Notes: generated from the sequence alone by a model not told the origin. Positions 11,418-21,790 are shown, counted from the stretch's first letter. The stretch is DNA of 64,000 nucleotides from Liolophura sinensis (GCF_032854445.1 NC_088298.1:15549504-15613503), one strand, 5' to 3'. A program made the numbers and translations.

Positions 11418-11583
11418 TAATTTATTTATTTGACTGGTGGTTTACGCCGTACTCAAGAATATTTCACTTATACGACGGCGGTCGGCATTATCGTGAAAGG
11501 AAACCGGGCAGGGTCCTGGGGAAACCTGCGACCATCCGCAGGATAAAATGAACTCACAGCGACCACATTGGTGGGCGGCTCCT
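11418..11583 (-). repeat. SINE family A copy, minus strand
   Basis: Tail, terminal box and G+C-rich core are present. About 60 bp of the middle is deleted between the CCGCAGG box and the TGAACTCACAGCGACC box. Confidence 0.9.
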
Positions 11584-11699
11584 TTGTATTTACGGTCAAA
11601 TAAATAAACAAACTGACCGACTCTGATATACGAGTTTACACAAATACCGCTGAGTCTCTCGAAAATATATTTTCTCCGTCTAATATGGATATCCAGTCT

Positions 11700-11865
11700 T
11701 GCACAGGGATTCCTTTATCATTTTGTAAGATAAGTGCCGAAAGTCGGTGGCTGCTTCCGGACACTCCATTTTCCTCCCCCCATATAAACTTGGCCGCCGT
11801 CATATACATGAAAAAGCACAGCGTTAAACCCCAATCAGTTAAATAAATTTTAAATAATAAATAAA
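11700..11865 (+). repeat. SINE family A-like copy, divergent
   Basis: TTTTCCTCCCCCCATATAAA, TTGGCCGCCGTCATATACAT, AGCGTTAAACCCCAATCAG and an AAATAAAT tail follow the family A order but are well diverged. Confidence 0.55.
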
Positions 11866-12890
11866 TAAAATATTGTATTATCAATATGAAAATTACTCGT
11901 CAGGAAGCCAGTTTGATATTTTCCGCACAAACTGTAACTTATCTGTTCAATGCAATGACGAAAGACAGTTTTCACTGTGTTTGTCAAAAGGGCATGATAA
12001 AAATATCCCATCCCCATTAAGATACAATGTATGATTTCAACCGCTAGGGATGTCTTCATCTGCAGTTACTATTTATAGACGATTATACTAATGACCATGG
12101 CTTTACCAAGATGTTTGCTCTGAAACTCACGGAAGTAACTGACAGGTTTACACAGAGCTAATACATGTGCTACGTGCATATTATACCGAAGCCAAACATG
12201 CAGAACATCCATTTTTTCTCTTGCCAATTGTCTTTCGGTGAAACCTAAAAAAAACAAAAAACAAGAGTTGACTAATGCTTGTCTGCCGCTAAATTTACAT
12301 CCGGTAGCTCAGAAGACTTCTCCGCGGTGTCCCGGGATATTCTCTGCTTCCGATCCTGCTCTTTGTTGTTCTAGTGGAAATATAGCCAGCCGATAATGAC
12401 GCCGAAATCCGGGTACAAGAACGATGTCATACATCATTCAGGAATACCACACTGCGCATGAACGACAGAGGCGATAATTAAAATAAATGATATCTTGGTA
12501 CATGTATAATTATATCCGCCAATTTATCTATTGAATCAAACAGCACATTGACGTACATAGCTGCATGTGAGGGCCACATGGCCACATAAATTCCTCCAAG
12601 TGTAGAGAACACTTCAAATAAAACACGTATAAATGGTGTAAATGTTTCTATCCATATGTATATTGATATGTTTGTGTTTATATTGCTGAAGAATAAAACA
12701 TTGGCCTGCACACTGCGTGACCTTTGTGGGTGGATTATTTGCGCGGATTATTTCTTTTAAAAGTTATCCTCAGATGATGAAGGTAAGCTCGATTGTGATT
12801 GGATATGACGATAATTTGCTGTTGGTTTGTCTCTTTGGGTAAAGTAATATAGCCTACATGTATGTTTGTTCAAATTCATCTTTGATATCA
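11866..12890. other. No gene recognised
   Basis: Short minus-strand frames only (11850-12711). They lack domains and are not linked by convincing splice sites. Confidence 0.35.
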
Positions 12891-12891
12891 A

Positions 12892-13204
12892 ACTCCTTAC
12901 AGCGTACGTGCCGCTCTCCACGTTCGCTTTACATCACTGCCACCACTAGCTTGACCTTTGGACCCTGTGTAACGCACGTAGGCCTCTTTAGGTTTAGCCT
13001 CACCACTGATGTCCTCGTGCTGTTAACACAGGCTGAAACAGAGTTTTTGTGTTTTCTGACATCACTTCCTCCCTTAGTAACTGCCACAGTAACTTCTGTG
13101 TTGTTTAAGATTTCTGAAAAAAATTTGCAAGCGGTTGCAGTGATGTAAAGTGAACGTACAGAACGGCGTATGTGCTGTTAGGAGTCATGCGCCGTTAGGA
13201 GTAT
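12892..13204. mobile_element. MITE copy 2 with about 60-bp terminal inverted repeats
   Basis: The left end ACTCCTTACAGCG...CACTGCCACCACTAGC mirrors the right end GCAGTGATGTAAAGTGAACG...CTGTTAGGAGT at 13185. A further 19 bp (GCGCCGTTAGGAGTAT) repeats the terminus. The flanks TTTGATAT at 12881 and 13207 could be target duplications. Same family as 7855-8144. Confidence 0.75.
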
Positions 13205-13479
13205 ATTTTGATATTTGATAATTGTCGCTAGCAATTGCTGGCAATCACAATATTGCGTCATGTTGGCCGAGCAGTTTAGAAAGTCAACATTTATGTCTAG
13301 CGATGACTAGGTGCCAGAATCCACAAGTCGCCGATTCCAAAACCGAATCTATACGAGTTTTAAGCTCTTACTTAATTGATCTTATATTAGAACAAAGGAT
13401 TCACTGAAAGTCACTTCGAGTGCGTAAACCTCATGCAGATTGCCAATAGTACATTCGCCCTCGAACGTTTGACGAGTTC

Positions 13480-13500
13480 AAAAAAAAAAAAAAAAAAAAA
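13480..13500. repeat. Poly(A) tract
   Basis: 21 consecutive A. It may mark the end of a degraded retroposed insertion, but no body is recognised. Confidence 0.9.
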
Positions 13501-13559
13501 GAATATTACTCTGCTCTACTATTATAAGGCAAAGGAAAAATATGTATCAGTGCGCAGCG

Positions 13560-13765
13560 TGGCAATGGTGGAAAGTCGTTTAAAATTAGCTTTAATCCGG
13601 ATTAGAGATCAGCATCAAAATATATTGTCTTCATGCTTTGGCCCAAAGCCAAGCTGTACACAAAGTTTCATTCAAATCGGTGCGTAATTGTTTCTATAAA
13701 GTTGCTGACAGACAGATAAATAAACATAAGTGGAACACATAACTTTCTTCGCGGGGATAGAAACG
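13560..13765 (+). repeat. Dispersed repeat of the 'AAGTTTCATTCAAATCGGT' type
   Basis: The text ACAAAGTTTCATTCAAATCG, then a GACAGACAGATAAATAAAC tail and TCGCGGGGATAG, resembles a repeat tail common in invertebrate genomes. Only one copy is seen here, so the class is uncertain. Confidence 0.4.
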
Positions 13766-13856
13766 ACATTGCAGGTACCTTTATAGTTCATCCTACTATG
13801 TGTATGTTTTTACCAAATTAGAACCCTAAATACTGTAAACCCAGTCTTGCCTTTTT

Positions 13857-14090
13857 GTATTTATTTATTTATTTATTTATTTGGTGTTTTACGCCGTGCT
13901 CAAGAATATTTCACTTATACGACGGCAGCCAACATTATGGTGGGAGGAAACCGGGCAGACCCCTGGGGAAACCGCAGGTTGCTGCGGAGGTCAGCATGAA
14001 CTGGACTTGAACTCACGGGGACGTGGTGAGAGATTCCTGGGCGATTGCGCCGAGGTGGCGTGCTAAGCACCTCGTCCAGGGAGACCCCCT
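13857..14090 (-). repeat. SINE family A copy, minus strand
   Basis: Long TATT tail, the terminal box, the core and a diverged head (GTGCTAAGCACCTCGTCC). The centre has an internal deletion. Confidence 0.9.
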
Positions 14091-14779
14091 TGTCTGTTTG
14101 TATGTATTGTCACTATCACAGATGATATTTACTGAGTTACACAGTAAATACATCTGGAATAGCGTAACACACAAGCTATACATAAACAGCATGACACATG
14201 CTATTCTGATCAAAAGCACCTGCAAAAGTCCTTGTGCACGTGCTATCTCCCAGAAAACATCGTTCCATGGATAGACCGGAAGTATAGTCTGTACTGAACA
14301 TCCGGCTGGACTCTTCTGACATCATTCTTTAGAGTATTCTCCGTATAGTATAAGGTTAATACGCTGTTTGTCTCCTGTCGGATAAGTAGGCCTGGCTGTA
14401 GAATTAGATCTGCAGGAGGATAAGTGGCAATAGTCGTAGATTTGCCCATACCTTTGAGTCGGAGCTGACGTGATTAAATACAAATGTCATGGGCTATTTT
14501 TCCTGGATTGTAGACGGACAAATGCATTTCCTTTATAAAGGATATAAACGATGTAAATGCCTTTATCGATCTATAGGTTATGGACTACCTAATAGGAGAG
14601 TTTAGGAGTGCCGTTTGTAGGAAAGCTGAAACACGATTTTGTACGAACCACTTACATGTATACTCTGTCATTCTCCAAACTAACGCTTTATTCACGACTG
14701 AATGTCGAGAGCTTGGTCTCTGTGATAAACATATATTCACTTTCGCTTTCAAACGTTCTAAATACAAGACAACAAGTAT

Positions 14780-15005
14780 GGTTATTTATTTAATTTGTCT
14801 CTAATGTAGAATTTGGTAAAAAAAATGCAGTGATGTTATAACTGTAATTTCTTTGACACAGAAAGCATTTTTAACTCTATTTACTTATATAATTTGTCTC
14901 TAACGCAGAATTAGGTAAAAACAAATGCAGTGATGTTATACTTGTAATGTATTAGAGGCCACAGAAAGCATTTTAACTCTATTTACTTATTTAATTTGCC
15001 TCTAA
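14780..15005. repeat. Tandem duplication, about 100-bp unit, 2.2 copies
   Basis: AATTTGTCTCTAA, TGCAGTGATGTTATA and ACAGAAAGCATTTT recur at about 14792, 14891 and 14993 (last copy partial). Unit spacings are 99 and 102 bp. Copies differ by substitutions and small indels. Confidence 0.85.
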
Positions 15006-15365
15006 CCCGGTACTCAATAACATTTTACGGTTTAATCTATTATTGGCGAATACCCCCAGTTCTTATAGCCAATAAAAACGCCAGGATGGCCTATGGAGCT
15101 CAAGTGCTATATCACGTAGTACCCTATGATAGAGGTGACTGTTTCAACTCGCAGGTGTTTGACCTTGAACTGGAATCTTGCACAAAGTAAGTTGGGCCAT
15201 GATTAGCCGCTTTCGCAGAATGTCGCCAAACAATGTCGAAACAAAAAGACCCACTAAATCAACCCAGGAAATGTTGATGTGTGAAGTTTGAAGAAGAATA
15301 TATCTCGGACTTCTCAGAATCTTCTCATTTTCACCTCTCATTGTCATGCGTCACTGTATGTGCTA

Positions 15366-15466
15366 GTTATTAACGTCCATGTTCGAAGGTCATTTGATAA
15401 AGTGGTTCATACAAAAAGATCGTTTCTTATATATCCAAGCATGATTTAGGTAGCCATACTCTATAG
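15366..15466. repeat. Dispersed repeat, pair with 8221-8330
   Basis: Same order of motifs as 8221-8330 (GTTATTAACGTC, CATTTGATAAAGT, ATGATTTAGGTAGCCATACT). A SINE family A copy directly abuts its 3' end. Confidence 0.6.
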
Positions 15467-15469
15467 GAA

Positions 15470-15679
15470 CCCCGTGGCCTGGTGGTTAGCGCAGAAAGTT
15501 ACATAAAAGCATCTCACCAAGCGATCGCGGTAAGTTCAGCTCTTGATGGCTTCCTCTCCAGTCGTACGTGGAAAGGTCAGCGGGTTTCACCTCTACAACC
15601 ACAATGTTGACCGACGTCGTATAAGTGAAATATTCTTCAGTACTGCGCAAAACATCAATCAAATAAATAAATAAATAAG
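15470..15679 (+). repeat. SINE family A copy
   Basis: A full but diverged copy. The head CCCGTGGCCTGGTGGTTAGC is followed by the CTCTCCAGTCGTACGTGG core, a shortened G+C-rich centre, the terminal box and an (AATA)n tail. Confidence 0.85.
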
Positions 15680-16069
15680 TCTGTTCTCTCTACCATTGTT
15701 AACTACTCTCAGGCAAATACTGTGTACGGGCATAGATCTTAAAAACGTATTTCACAGAGGACTGTAGCGCGCAGGACAACGTACATTCATAATATCAATA
15801 TGGTAGGTCAGCCATCTGAAAGCTTGGTGTGCACCATTTTCCGCATTGTTATCTTTCAATGCCTTTATATACAGAGACGATGGGTTTATCTTCATGACTT
15901 ACTATAATATTATAGCAATAAAAATCTAGCAATAAAATATCGCCTTTCGGCTTCGTTATTTTCTGAAAGCACACATCCTGTCTCGTCCATATCTGCGTGG
16001 ATTCGTGGGATTCCCGAAATCCGACTCGGCTTATATAAAAGACTTACAGAACAGAGACTAAAACCAGAC

Positions 16070-16330
16070 CAGAGTCACTTCCTCGCTTGGCGTTCAGCAT
16101 GACGGGGATAGTGCAACGACTGGTTGACCCGTATTAGTATAATGGTTCAAGCGGAGCGGCTTACTTGCCTTTGGTAAGGCGTCTCAGTGAAGCAGAACTA
16201 GATAAAAGAGCAGTGGAAATCTGTCCTACAAGAAGGAGGTACGTTACATGCGCTCTGAGGATTCCTTCCTCGTCATATGACTGAAAATTGTTTAGTACGA
16301 CGTTAAACCCCAATCACTCACTTACTCAGA
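16070..16330 (+). repeat. SINE family B copy, 5'-truncated
   Basis: Begins in the TTCCTCGCTTGGCGTTCAGC segment. It continues through CAACGACTGGTTGACCCG, the GGCGTCTCAGTGAAGCAG box and the TCATATGACTG tail with GTACGACGTTAAACCCCAAT and CACTCACTTACTC. Confidence 0.85.
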
Positions 16331-16539
16331 CTAGAGTCGACTGAGTGATAATTGACTAATGGTTACACATAACCTATCATTTTACCTCATTTAGAAGGTG
16401 GTCACATGCAGTTGCTTTAATAGTAGCCAATTACAGGTCCATTAGCACCATGTCTAAAGTAGAACAGGGTGAAAAACATGGAGTGATGTTCATTGCAATT
16501 TATTACTCGTCGAAACAGACATTTGCAGACCAGCCATTA

Positions 16540-16700
16540 AATAAGACAGACGTTCCAGGTCAATAATCACAAGGCCTATTCACAAAAACGACGTTTAACA
16601 CAGACCAACAAAGAACTAAGAAAGTATATACAATGCGAAATCGGGATAGAATCATGCAAAGAGAAGCAGTCGAGAGTTTTCAATAATATTGTAAAAAGGT
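16540..16700. repeat. Duplicated flank block, match to 21636-21790
   Basis: CGTTCCAGGTCAATAATCAC, ACGTTTAACAC, GAGAAGC and GAGTTTTCAATAAT occur in the same order and spacing as at 21638-21783, downstream of the intact GPCR. It suggests that a GPCR unit once ended here. On the minus strand this copy has a 1-bp indel and stops in the frame that is open in the partner block. Confidence 0.65.
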
Positions 16701-16910
16701 ACGTTCTATACGCCAATGAGTGAAATCAGTATTCAAACCATGTGCCATGGTAGTATATAAGTAGTCGATAATAAAATAACATCATGCATTAATTCAACCC
16801 TTTCCCAGCGTTATGACCTAAAGTTAGTTTAAATTTTAGATAAAAACCCCAAGGAGTTACATTCACTGTAAGCAAAGCTTTTTCAGTTGATGATAAACCT
16901 TTCGAAAATT

Positions 16911-17195
16911 GAATACAACTGTTACTGATGAACCTTGAATACAACTGTTACTGATGAACCTTGAATACAACTGTTACTGATGAACCTTGAATACAACTGT
17001 TACTGATGAACCTTGAATACAACTGTTACTGATGAACCTTGAATACAACTGTTACTGATGAACCTTGAATACAACTGTTACTGATGAACCTTGAATACAA
17101 CTGTTACTGATGAACCTTGAATACAACTGTTACTGATGAACCTTGAATACAACTGTTACTGATGAACCTTGAATACAACTGTTACTGATGAACCT
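16911..17195. repeat. 26-bp minisatellite, 11 identical copies
   Basis: The unit begins GAATACAACTGTTACTGATG and ends AACCTT. Copies start every 26 bp from 16911 to 17171 with no mismatch visible. The last copy lacks its final base. Perfect homogeneity implies recent expansion or gene conversion. Confidence 0.97.
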
Positions 17196-17454
17196 ACAAC
17201 CGTATCACTCATGAAAATTGGATAATTTAACAATAACCTATACACAGTGGAAAATCATAATCACCTGTCCTACTTAATGTCAACACCTCTAATGCTGCAT
17301 TCGAATGTCGTGCTAATTTGCAAAAAATTTCGTCACAATTTGACCTTAGCCCATGCACCAATTCAATAAATTTTGGTCGAAATTTATTCCTCAAATTCAC
17401 AGACTGCTCTAAAAGCGACGACTAAACTGTATACACTCGAAGAAGAGACGCAAG

Positions 17455-17715
17455 TTTCCCAGTGGGCGTGTCCTGGTATTCGAATGGTGGCGGCCCTCCC
17501 CAATGTTGCTGTTAGTTTAAACCAATTGTAGATCAGATAATGATAGCTACGTAAGATGATTGGCGTAAAAACGCGCTTGGCGGAGATGTGATACTGGTGT
17601 GTCTAGGTTTAAATTGCTTTTGCTAACTATACAACTCTCACTTATCTTCCGGGGAATTCCGTGTTTGATATTCACTTGCAACGCTTGATAATCGATTTTA
17701 GAAGGAAATCACCAG
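17455..17715 (+). promoter_or_regulatory. Probable promoter and 5' noncoding exon of the GPCR gene
   Basis: The block is conserved with 9595-9921. It ends in a consensus donor (ACCAG then GTAAGC at 17716), and the first acceptor that fits downstream is TTTTGCGTTTCAG at 19123, directly before the GPCR start codon. The AGGTTTAAAT near 17609 could serve as a TATA-like element. The exon start is not determinable. No long reading frame in it is conserved between the two copies, so it is treated as untranslated. Confidence 0.45.
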
Positions 17716-17729
17716 GTAAGCCAAATGAT

Positions 17730-18420
17730 TTCTCACGGTTAAAGGTGATAAAGAATATTTGGCAAGTTGGTGGTGTCATAAAGCAAAGCAGTCAGTTGTT
17801 CACTGTTCTTTTGCTAGGTGCTTATTTCTCTGTGTGTTTTTTTTCTAATAGAGAGACGAGAAATAAGGATCTACTTTTATCGGGTGTTCGTGTTATTTCC
17901 AGTTGCTGTATTTTCGATTTTTTGGACAAGCTCTTTGACAAACGTATCCCCAAAGTGGCAAAAGTGGCAAAAATGTCTTAGCCAATTTTTCACTATGCTT
18001 GTATTATCGGTGTTTTACGCGTTTCTGCTCTCTATCTTATTGCTTTTCAAGCTTTGGTGACAAACGCAAAATATTTTATATATGTAAAATTTGATTTCTT
18101 TTATTCACCAGTTTCATTTACATATATTACGTAACAAATATAAACCTTATAAGACACGCCGCCAATGGTAAGATATGAAATGTATCATACATATAAATAA
18201 GATAATATAACATACTGATTGAATTAAAACTTAATGGGCTTTCTTTTATCCAAGGGTAAATGTAATTTAAGAACGATATACGTGTACCTTCATTTGAGTG
18301 TTGTTAGCCTACAGGGCCTAGTTGTTCAAAAACGTATTAGCTAATACTGGTATTAAGTTATATCTTATATTCAAATTTTTAGCTAAATCCAACAGCCAAC
18401 GCAGTTGTCCAAAGTCAAAG
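17730..18420. other. Probable GPCR intron 1, 5' part
   Basis: T-rich sequence with frames (17661-17981 and 17818-18060) that begin at non-ATG codons and have no domain. If the leader exon call is right, this is intron. Confidence 0.4.
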
Positions 18421-18427
18421 TATAACA

Positions 18428-18775
18428 ATCGGCCCCTGTGGCACGGTTGGTAGAGCGTCCACTTCGGGACCGGTAGATCCAGGGTCAATCTTGGGGCGGG
18501 TCACACCTAAGACTTTGAAAGAGGAAGTTTCAGCTTCCTCGCCTGGCGTTCGGCATTAAAAGGATAGTGCAACGACTGACTGACCCGTATCAGTATAATG
18601 GCTCCGGTGGGGCGTCTCAGTGAAGCAGCACTAAATAAAACAGTGGTGGAAACCCGTCCTGCAACAAAGAGGCCCCTTACACATACATGCACTCCTAAGG
18701 ACTCCTTCGTCGTCACATGACTGAAAAATTGTTATTTACGACCTTAAAGCCCAAGTACTCACTCAAAGTATAACA
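18428..18775 (+). repeat. SINE family B, near full length
   Basis: The most complete family B copy. The tRNA-like head CCCCTGTGGCACGGTTGGTA includes GTTGGTAGAGCG and is followed by TAGATCCAGGGTCAATC. AAGAGGAAGTTTCAGCTTCC, the TTCGGCATTAAAAGGATAG segment, GGGGCGTCTCAGTGAAGCAG, TCACATGACTGAAAAATTG and a CAAGTACTCACTCA tail complete it. It lies in the presumed GPCR intron. Confidence 0.9.
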
Positions 18776-19126
18776 GCAGCACTTTTACCTCATATTTAAT
18801 ATAAAGTTACACAATTTTTTGAGGCTAAGTGCAAAACTGACTTGTCTTAAAATCTGGCATTAAGTCTTACGCGAATTTTGAACACCCGGGCCAAGGCGAC
18901 CACGCATATATACGCATCTGAAATATATTCAAAATATATTCGAATAAGGCGTAAAACAATTTAGAAAATGCTTCATCTTTTATTTGTTTATTTATCATTT
19001 GATGGCGGTCAAGCTCACGGTAAAGGTACACATTTATTATAATATGGCTAAATATGGCGTTCGGTAAAAGATTGTGCCCACAAAACTTGTCAATGTTTTC
19101 AACTGAATCTTTTTGCGTTTCAGATA

Positions 19127-20365
19127 ATGGCTATTCTCAAGATCCTACGCCTGCTTCTGATCATTATCGTCCTTTCAAGCCGGAGATTCTGTACACAGAA
19201 AGCGGGCCAACTGGATTTCTCCGTCTTCAACACTTCCGGTGTGTTTTCTATCGAGAATATCACAAGTTGGAACGGAACAAATATGGTGAATGTCGTAAAC
19301 CAGAATGACTCCGGGTGCGTTGACACGGACTTAACAACTGAGGGATCTCACAGCGAAGATTCGTTAGAGCAAGTAATCTCGAAAGTTGAAGATTTCTTGC
19401 AAAAATACGTCGTCTTCACCATTAATATTTTCAGCTTTTTCTGCTGCATTTTAACGATTATCGTCCTCCAACGAAGATCCCTGAAGTCCAGCTCTACCGT
19501 GTACATTCGGGGTATCGCCATGTCCAGTATTATCACCACTCTATTATACTTTTTCTATACCATCAGCCACCATGACAGGGTTTCCCAAAGCCTGGCCTAT
19601 AAAAACGTATTCAGTTATATTTTCGCCTTCGGCGATGTTTTCTTTTACGTCAGCATGGCATCAAACGTCTGGATTATTCTGGCTTTTGCCGTGGAGCGTC
19701 TCTTCGCCATATGCTTTCCTCTCAAGTCTCGCGTGATCAGCAGCGAATCTCGTGCGAAGAAAATCGTCGTGGCCATTTTCGTCATCGCGGTTTTTGTGAA
19801 CGCTCCGAGATTCTTTCGCATAGCTGTCACAACCAAATTGGACGATGCTACCAACGAAACAATCCACGTTTGGACATACACACAATTTGGCCGAGATCCC
19901 TTCTCCACCAAAGCCATTTACATGTCGTTTGCCATCATTGTCGTTATCATACCGTTCCCACTTCTAGCAACCCTGAACTGCTTAGTCATCGTAAAGCTGC
20001 GCGATGTGCGACGTAGCCGGATGCGACTTAAGGGAGTCGATGTGGAGACGACGGCTGACGCTGACGACAGCAAACAGATTCAGATCGAGCGAGTTCTGGT
20101 GGCGAGCCTTCTGGCATTTCTCTTCTGTTACTCGCTGGTAGCCAGTACCTTTCTGACCTTTGCGTTCGAAGGCGTGTACGTTCTTCGTAAGTTCAATTTG
20201 GAAATCCGTTTGCGATTTTTAATCGCACCGTGTCTTTTTGTTTTCAACCCTTGCCTTAACTTTATCCTCTACGTAATGTGTAGCAAGATTCTAAGAGAAG
20301 ACGTCAAAGAACTGTTTTGTGGAATATTTGCTTTGAAGACGAAACGTTCAACAACCAACCGGTAA
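19127..20365 (+). CDS. Class A (rhodopsin-like) G-protein-coupled receptor, peptide-receptor-like
   Basis: A 412-residue single-exon coding sequence. The ATG at 19127 follows a strong acceptor (TTTTGCGTTTCAG) by 3 bases. Residues 1-22 look like a signal peptide or hydrophobic leader. The extracellular N-terminus carries N-glycosylation sites at N35, N44, N49 and N60. Seven helices lie at about 94-115, 129-147, 161-195 (TM3), 212-235, 263-289, 322-347 and 362-386. The TM3 base reads ER-L-FAICFPLK in place of DRY. TM7 has NPCLNFILY (N374-P375, Y382). TM6 has FCYSL where CWxP is usual. The extracellular loops contain no cysteine, so the usual TM3-ECL2 disulfide is absent. The SNVWIILAFAVER region resembles FMRFamide/myosuppressin-type invertebrate peptide receptors, but the ligand is unknown. 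The inverted pseudogene at 3.3-4.3 kb is a close relative. Confidence 0.9.
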   Translation: MAILKILRLLLIIIVLSSRRFCTQKAGQLDFSVFNTSGVFSIENITSWNGTNMVNVVNQNDSGCVDTDLTTEGSHSEDSLEQVISKVEDFLQKYVVFTINIFSFFCCILTIIVLQRRSLKSSSTVYIRGIAMSSIITTLLYFFYTISHHDRVSQSLAYKNVFSYIFAFGDVFFYVSMASNVWIILAFAVERLFAICFPLKSRVISSESRAKKIVVAIFVIAVFVNAPRFFRIAVTTKLDDATNETIHVWTYTQFGRDPFSTKAIYMSFAIIVVIIPFPLLATLNCLVIVKLRDVRRSRMRLKGVDVETTADADDSKQIQIERVLVASLLAFLFCYSLVASTFLTFAFEGVYVLRKFNLEIRLRFLIAPCLFVFNPCLNFILYVMCSKILREDVKELFCGIFALKTKRSTTNR

Positions 20366-20463
20366 TCCAGACAGCCCCAAATTTCATCGCCAGCAAGTAA
20401 CTAACTGTCTCAAGTCAGGCGAAAAAGATGTTAATCTGAAATACTAGCAACAGCAAACAAAAA

Positions 20464-21300
20464 CAGGCATGGCGATGGGCATGTAGAGAAACAGCTTTAG
20501 GGACAACAAACATGGCGATGGGCATGTGGAGAAACAGCTTTATGGGCAACAGACATGGCGATGGGCATGTGGAGAAACAGCTTTATGGGCAACAGTCATG
20601 ACGATGGGCATGTGGAGAAACAGCTTTATCGGCAACAGATATGGCAGTGGTCATGTGGAGAAACAGCTTTATCGGCAACAGGCATGGCAGTGGTCATGTG
20701 GAGAAAAAGCTTCATGGGCAGCAGTCATGACGACGGATATGTGGAAAAAACAGCTTTATGGGCAACAGGCATGGCGATGGGCATGTAGAGAAACAGCTTT
20801 AGGGACAACAAACATGGCGATGGGCATGTAGTGAAACGGCTTTATGTGCAACAGACATGGCGATGGGCATGTGGGGAAACAGCTTTATGGGCAACAAACA
20901 TGGCGATGGGCATGTAGAGAAACAGCTTTAGGAGCAACAAACTTTGCGATGGGCATGTAGTGAAACGGCTTTATGTGCAACAGACATGGCGATGGGCATG
21001 TGGGGAAACAGCTTTATGGGCAGCAGTCATGACGACGGATATGTGGAAAACAGCTTTATAGCAAAAGACATGGCGATGGGCATGTAGAGAAACAGCTTTA
21101 TGGGCAACAAACATGGCGATGGGCATGTAGAGAAACAACTTTATCGGCAACAGACATGGCGATGGGCATGTAGTGAAACGGCTCTATGGGCAGCAGTCAT
21201 CAACAGACATGCCGATGTAAAACGGGAAGAAACGGCTTTGTCGGCAACAGACTGTAACTAAGATGGCAATGAGCATGTAGAGAAACAGCTTTATCGACAG
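20464..21300. repeat. 43-bp minisatellite, about 18-19 copies
   Basis: The unit contains ATGGCGATGGGCATGT, GAGAAACAGCTTTA and GGGCAACA. Copies follow at 43-bp spacing from about 20464 to 21180, then become irregular. Variants such as GACGACGGATATGT and GTGAAACGGCT recur, which suggests higher-order copying. The peptide frames across it (from 20526 and 20555) follow the repeat phase and are not genes. It starts about 100 bp after the GPCR stop codon. Confidence 0.95.
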
Positions 21301-21458
21301 CAGTCAGCATCAGCGGAATCTAATTTCACGATAAGCGTATGCCCGTATGGCAATGTCAGCAACATAGTTAGACAATGGCAAACTTGACGATGGCCATATT
21401 GGCACTAAGCAATATCAGTAAGATGAACAGAGTATATATTGTTATAAATATGTGACTT

Positions 21459-21790
21459 TCACACATTACCAGCAACAGTGAGCCAAAGCTTCAGACCACA
21501 ACGGAAACAAGATCGGCAGCAGACAGCAGCAAGTTGTAACAAGCTTGGCGATAAGCATATATCGGCACTGAACAATATCAGTTTAGAATTATAAGCGTCA
21601 AGTCCGACATTCCTATACCATTCGTAGTCCGTAAAGGGCGTTCCACGTCGATAATCGCAAGATCCATTTCCACAACAACGTTTAACACTAACTCCCGAAG
21701 ACAAAGGTATGTAAGAAATTATACAAATAAGAAATAAAGCCAGTAACACACAAGAGAGAAGCGGTCATCAGTTTTCAATGATGCCGGGCA
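21459..21790 (-). other. Cysteine-rich secretory-like open frame in a duplicated flank; no ATG
   Basis: On the minus strand, 21459-21749 is open for 96 codons. It starts with a strongly hydrophobic stretch (LLALFLICIISYIPL), then SSGVSVKR, a dibasic pair, followed by CCGNGSCDYRRGTPF. This layout recalls a secreted peptide precursor. Against it, the first codon is GTG, a stop lies 24 bases further upstream, and no convincing acceptor provides an ATG. The C-terminal half runs toward repeat-derived DNA. The paralogous block at 16540-16700 has the same VKR stretch with a frameshift and stops. It could be a decayed peptide gene or chance. No function is assigned. Confidence 0.25.

Noticed and set aside
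16911-17195. CRISPR-like direct repeats
   Set aside because: Repeats are head-to-tail with no spacers, in a eukaryotic genome.
17661-17981. 106-codon plus-strand frame in the GPCR leader region
   Set aside because: It starts at GTG and is not preserved in the paralogous leader at 9.6-9.9 kb.
20526-20831. Periodic Trp/Gln-rich frame in the 43-bp array
   Set aside because: The unit length is not a multiple of three, so the frame cycles through the repeat. It is an artefact of the array.
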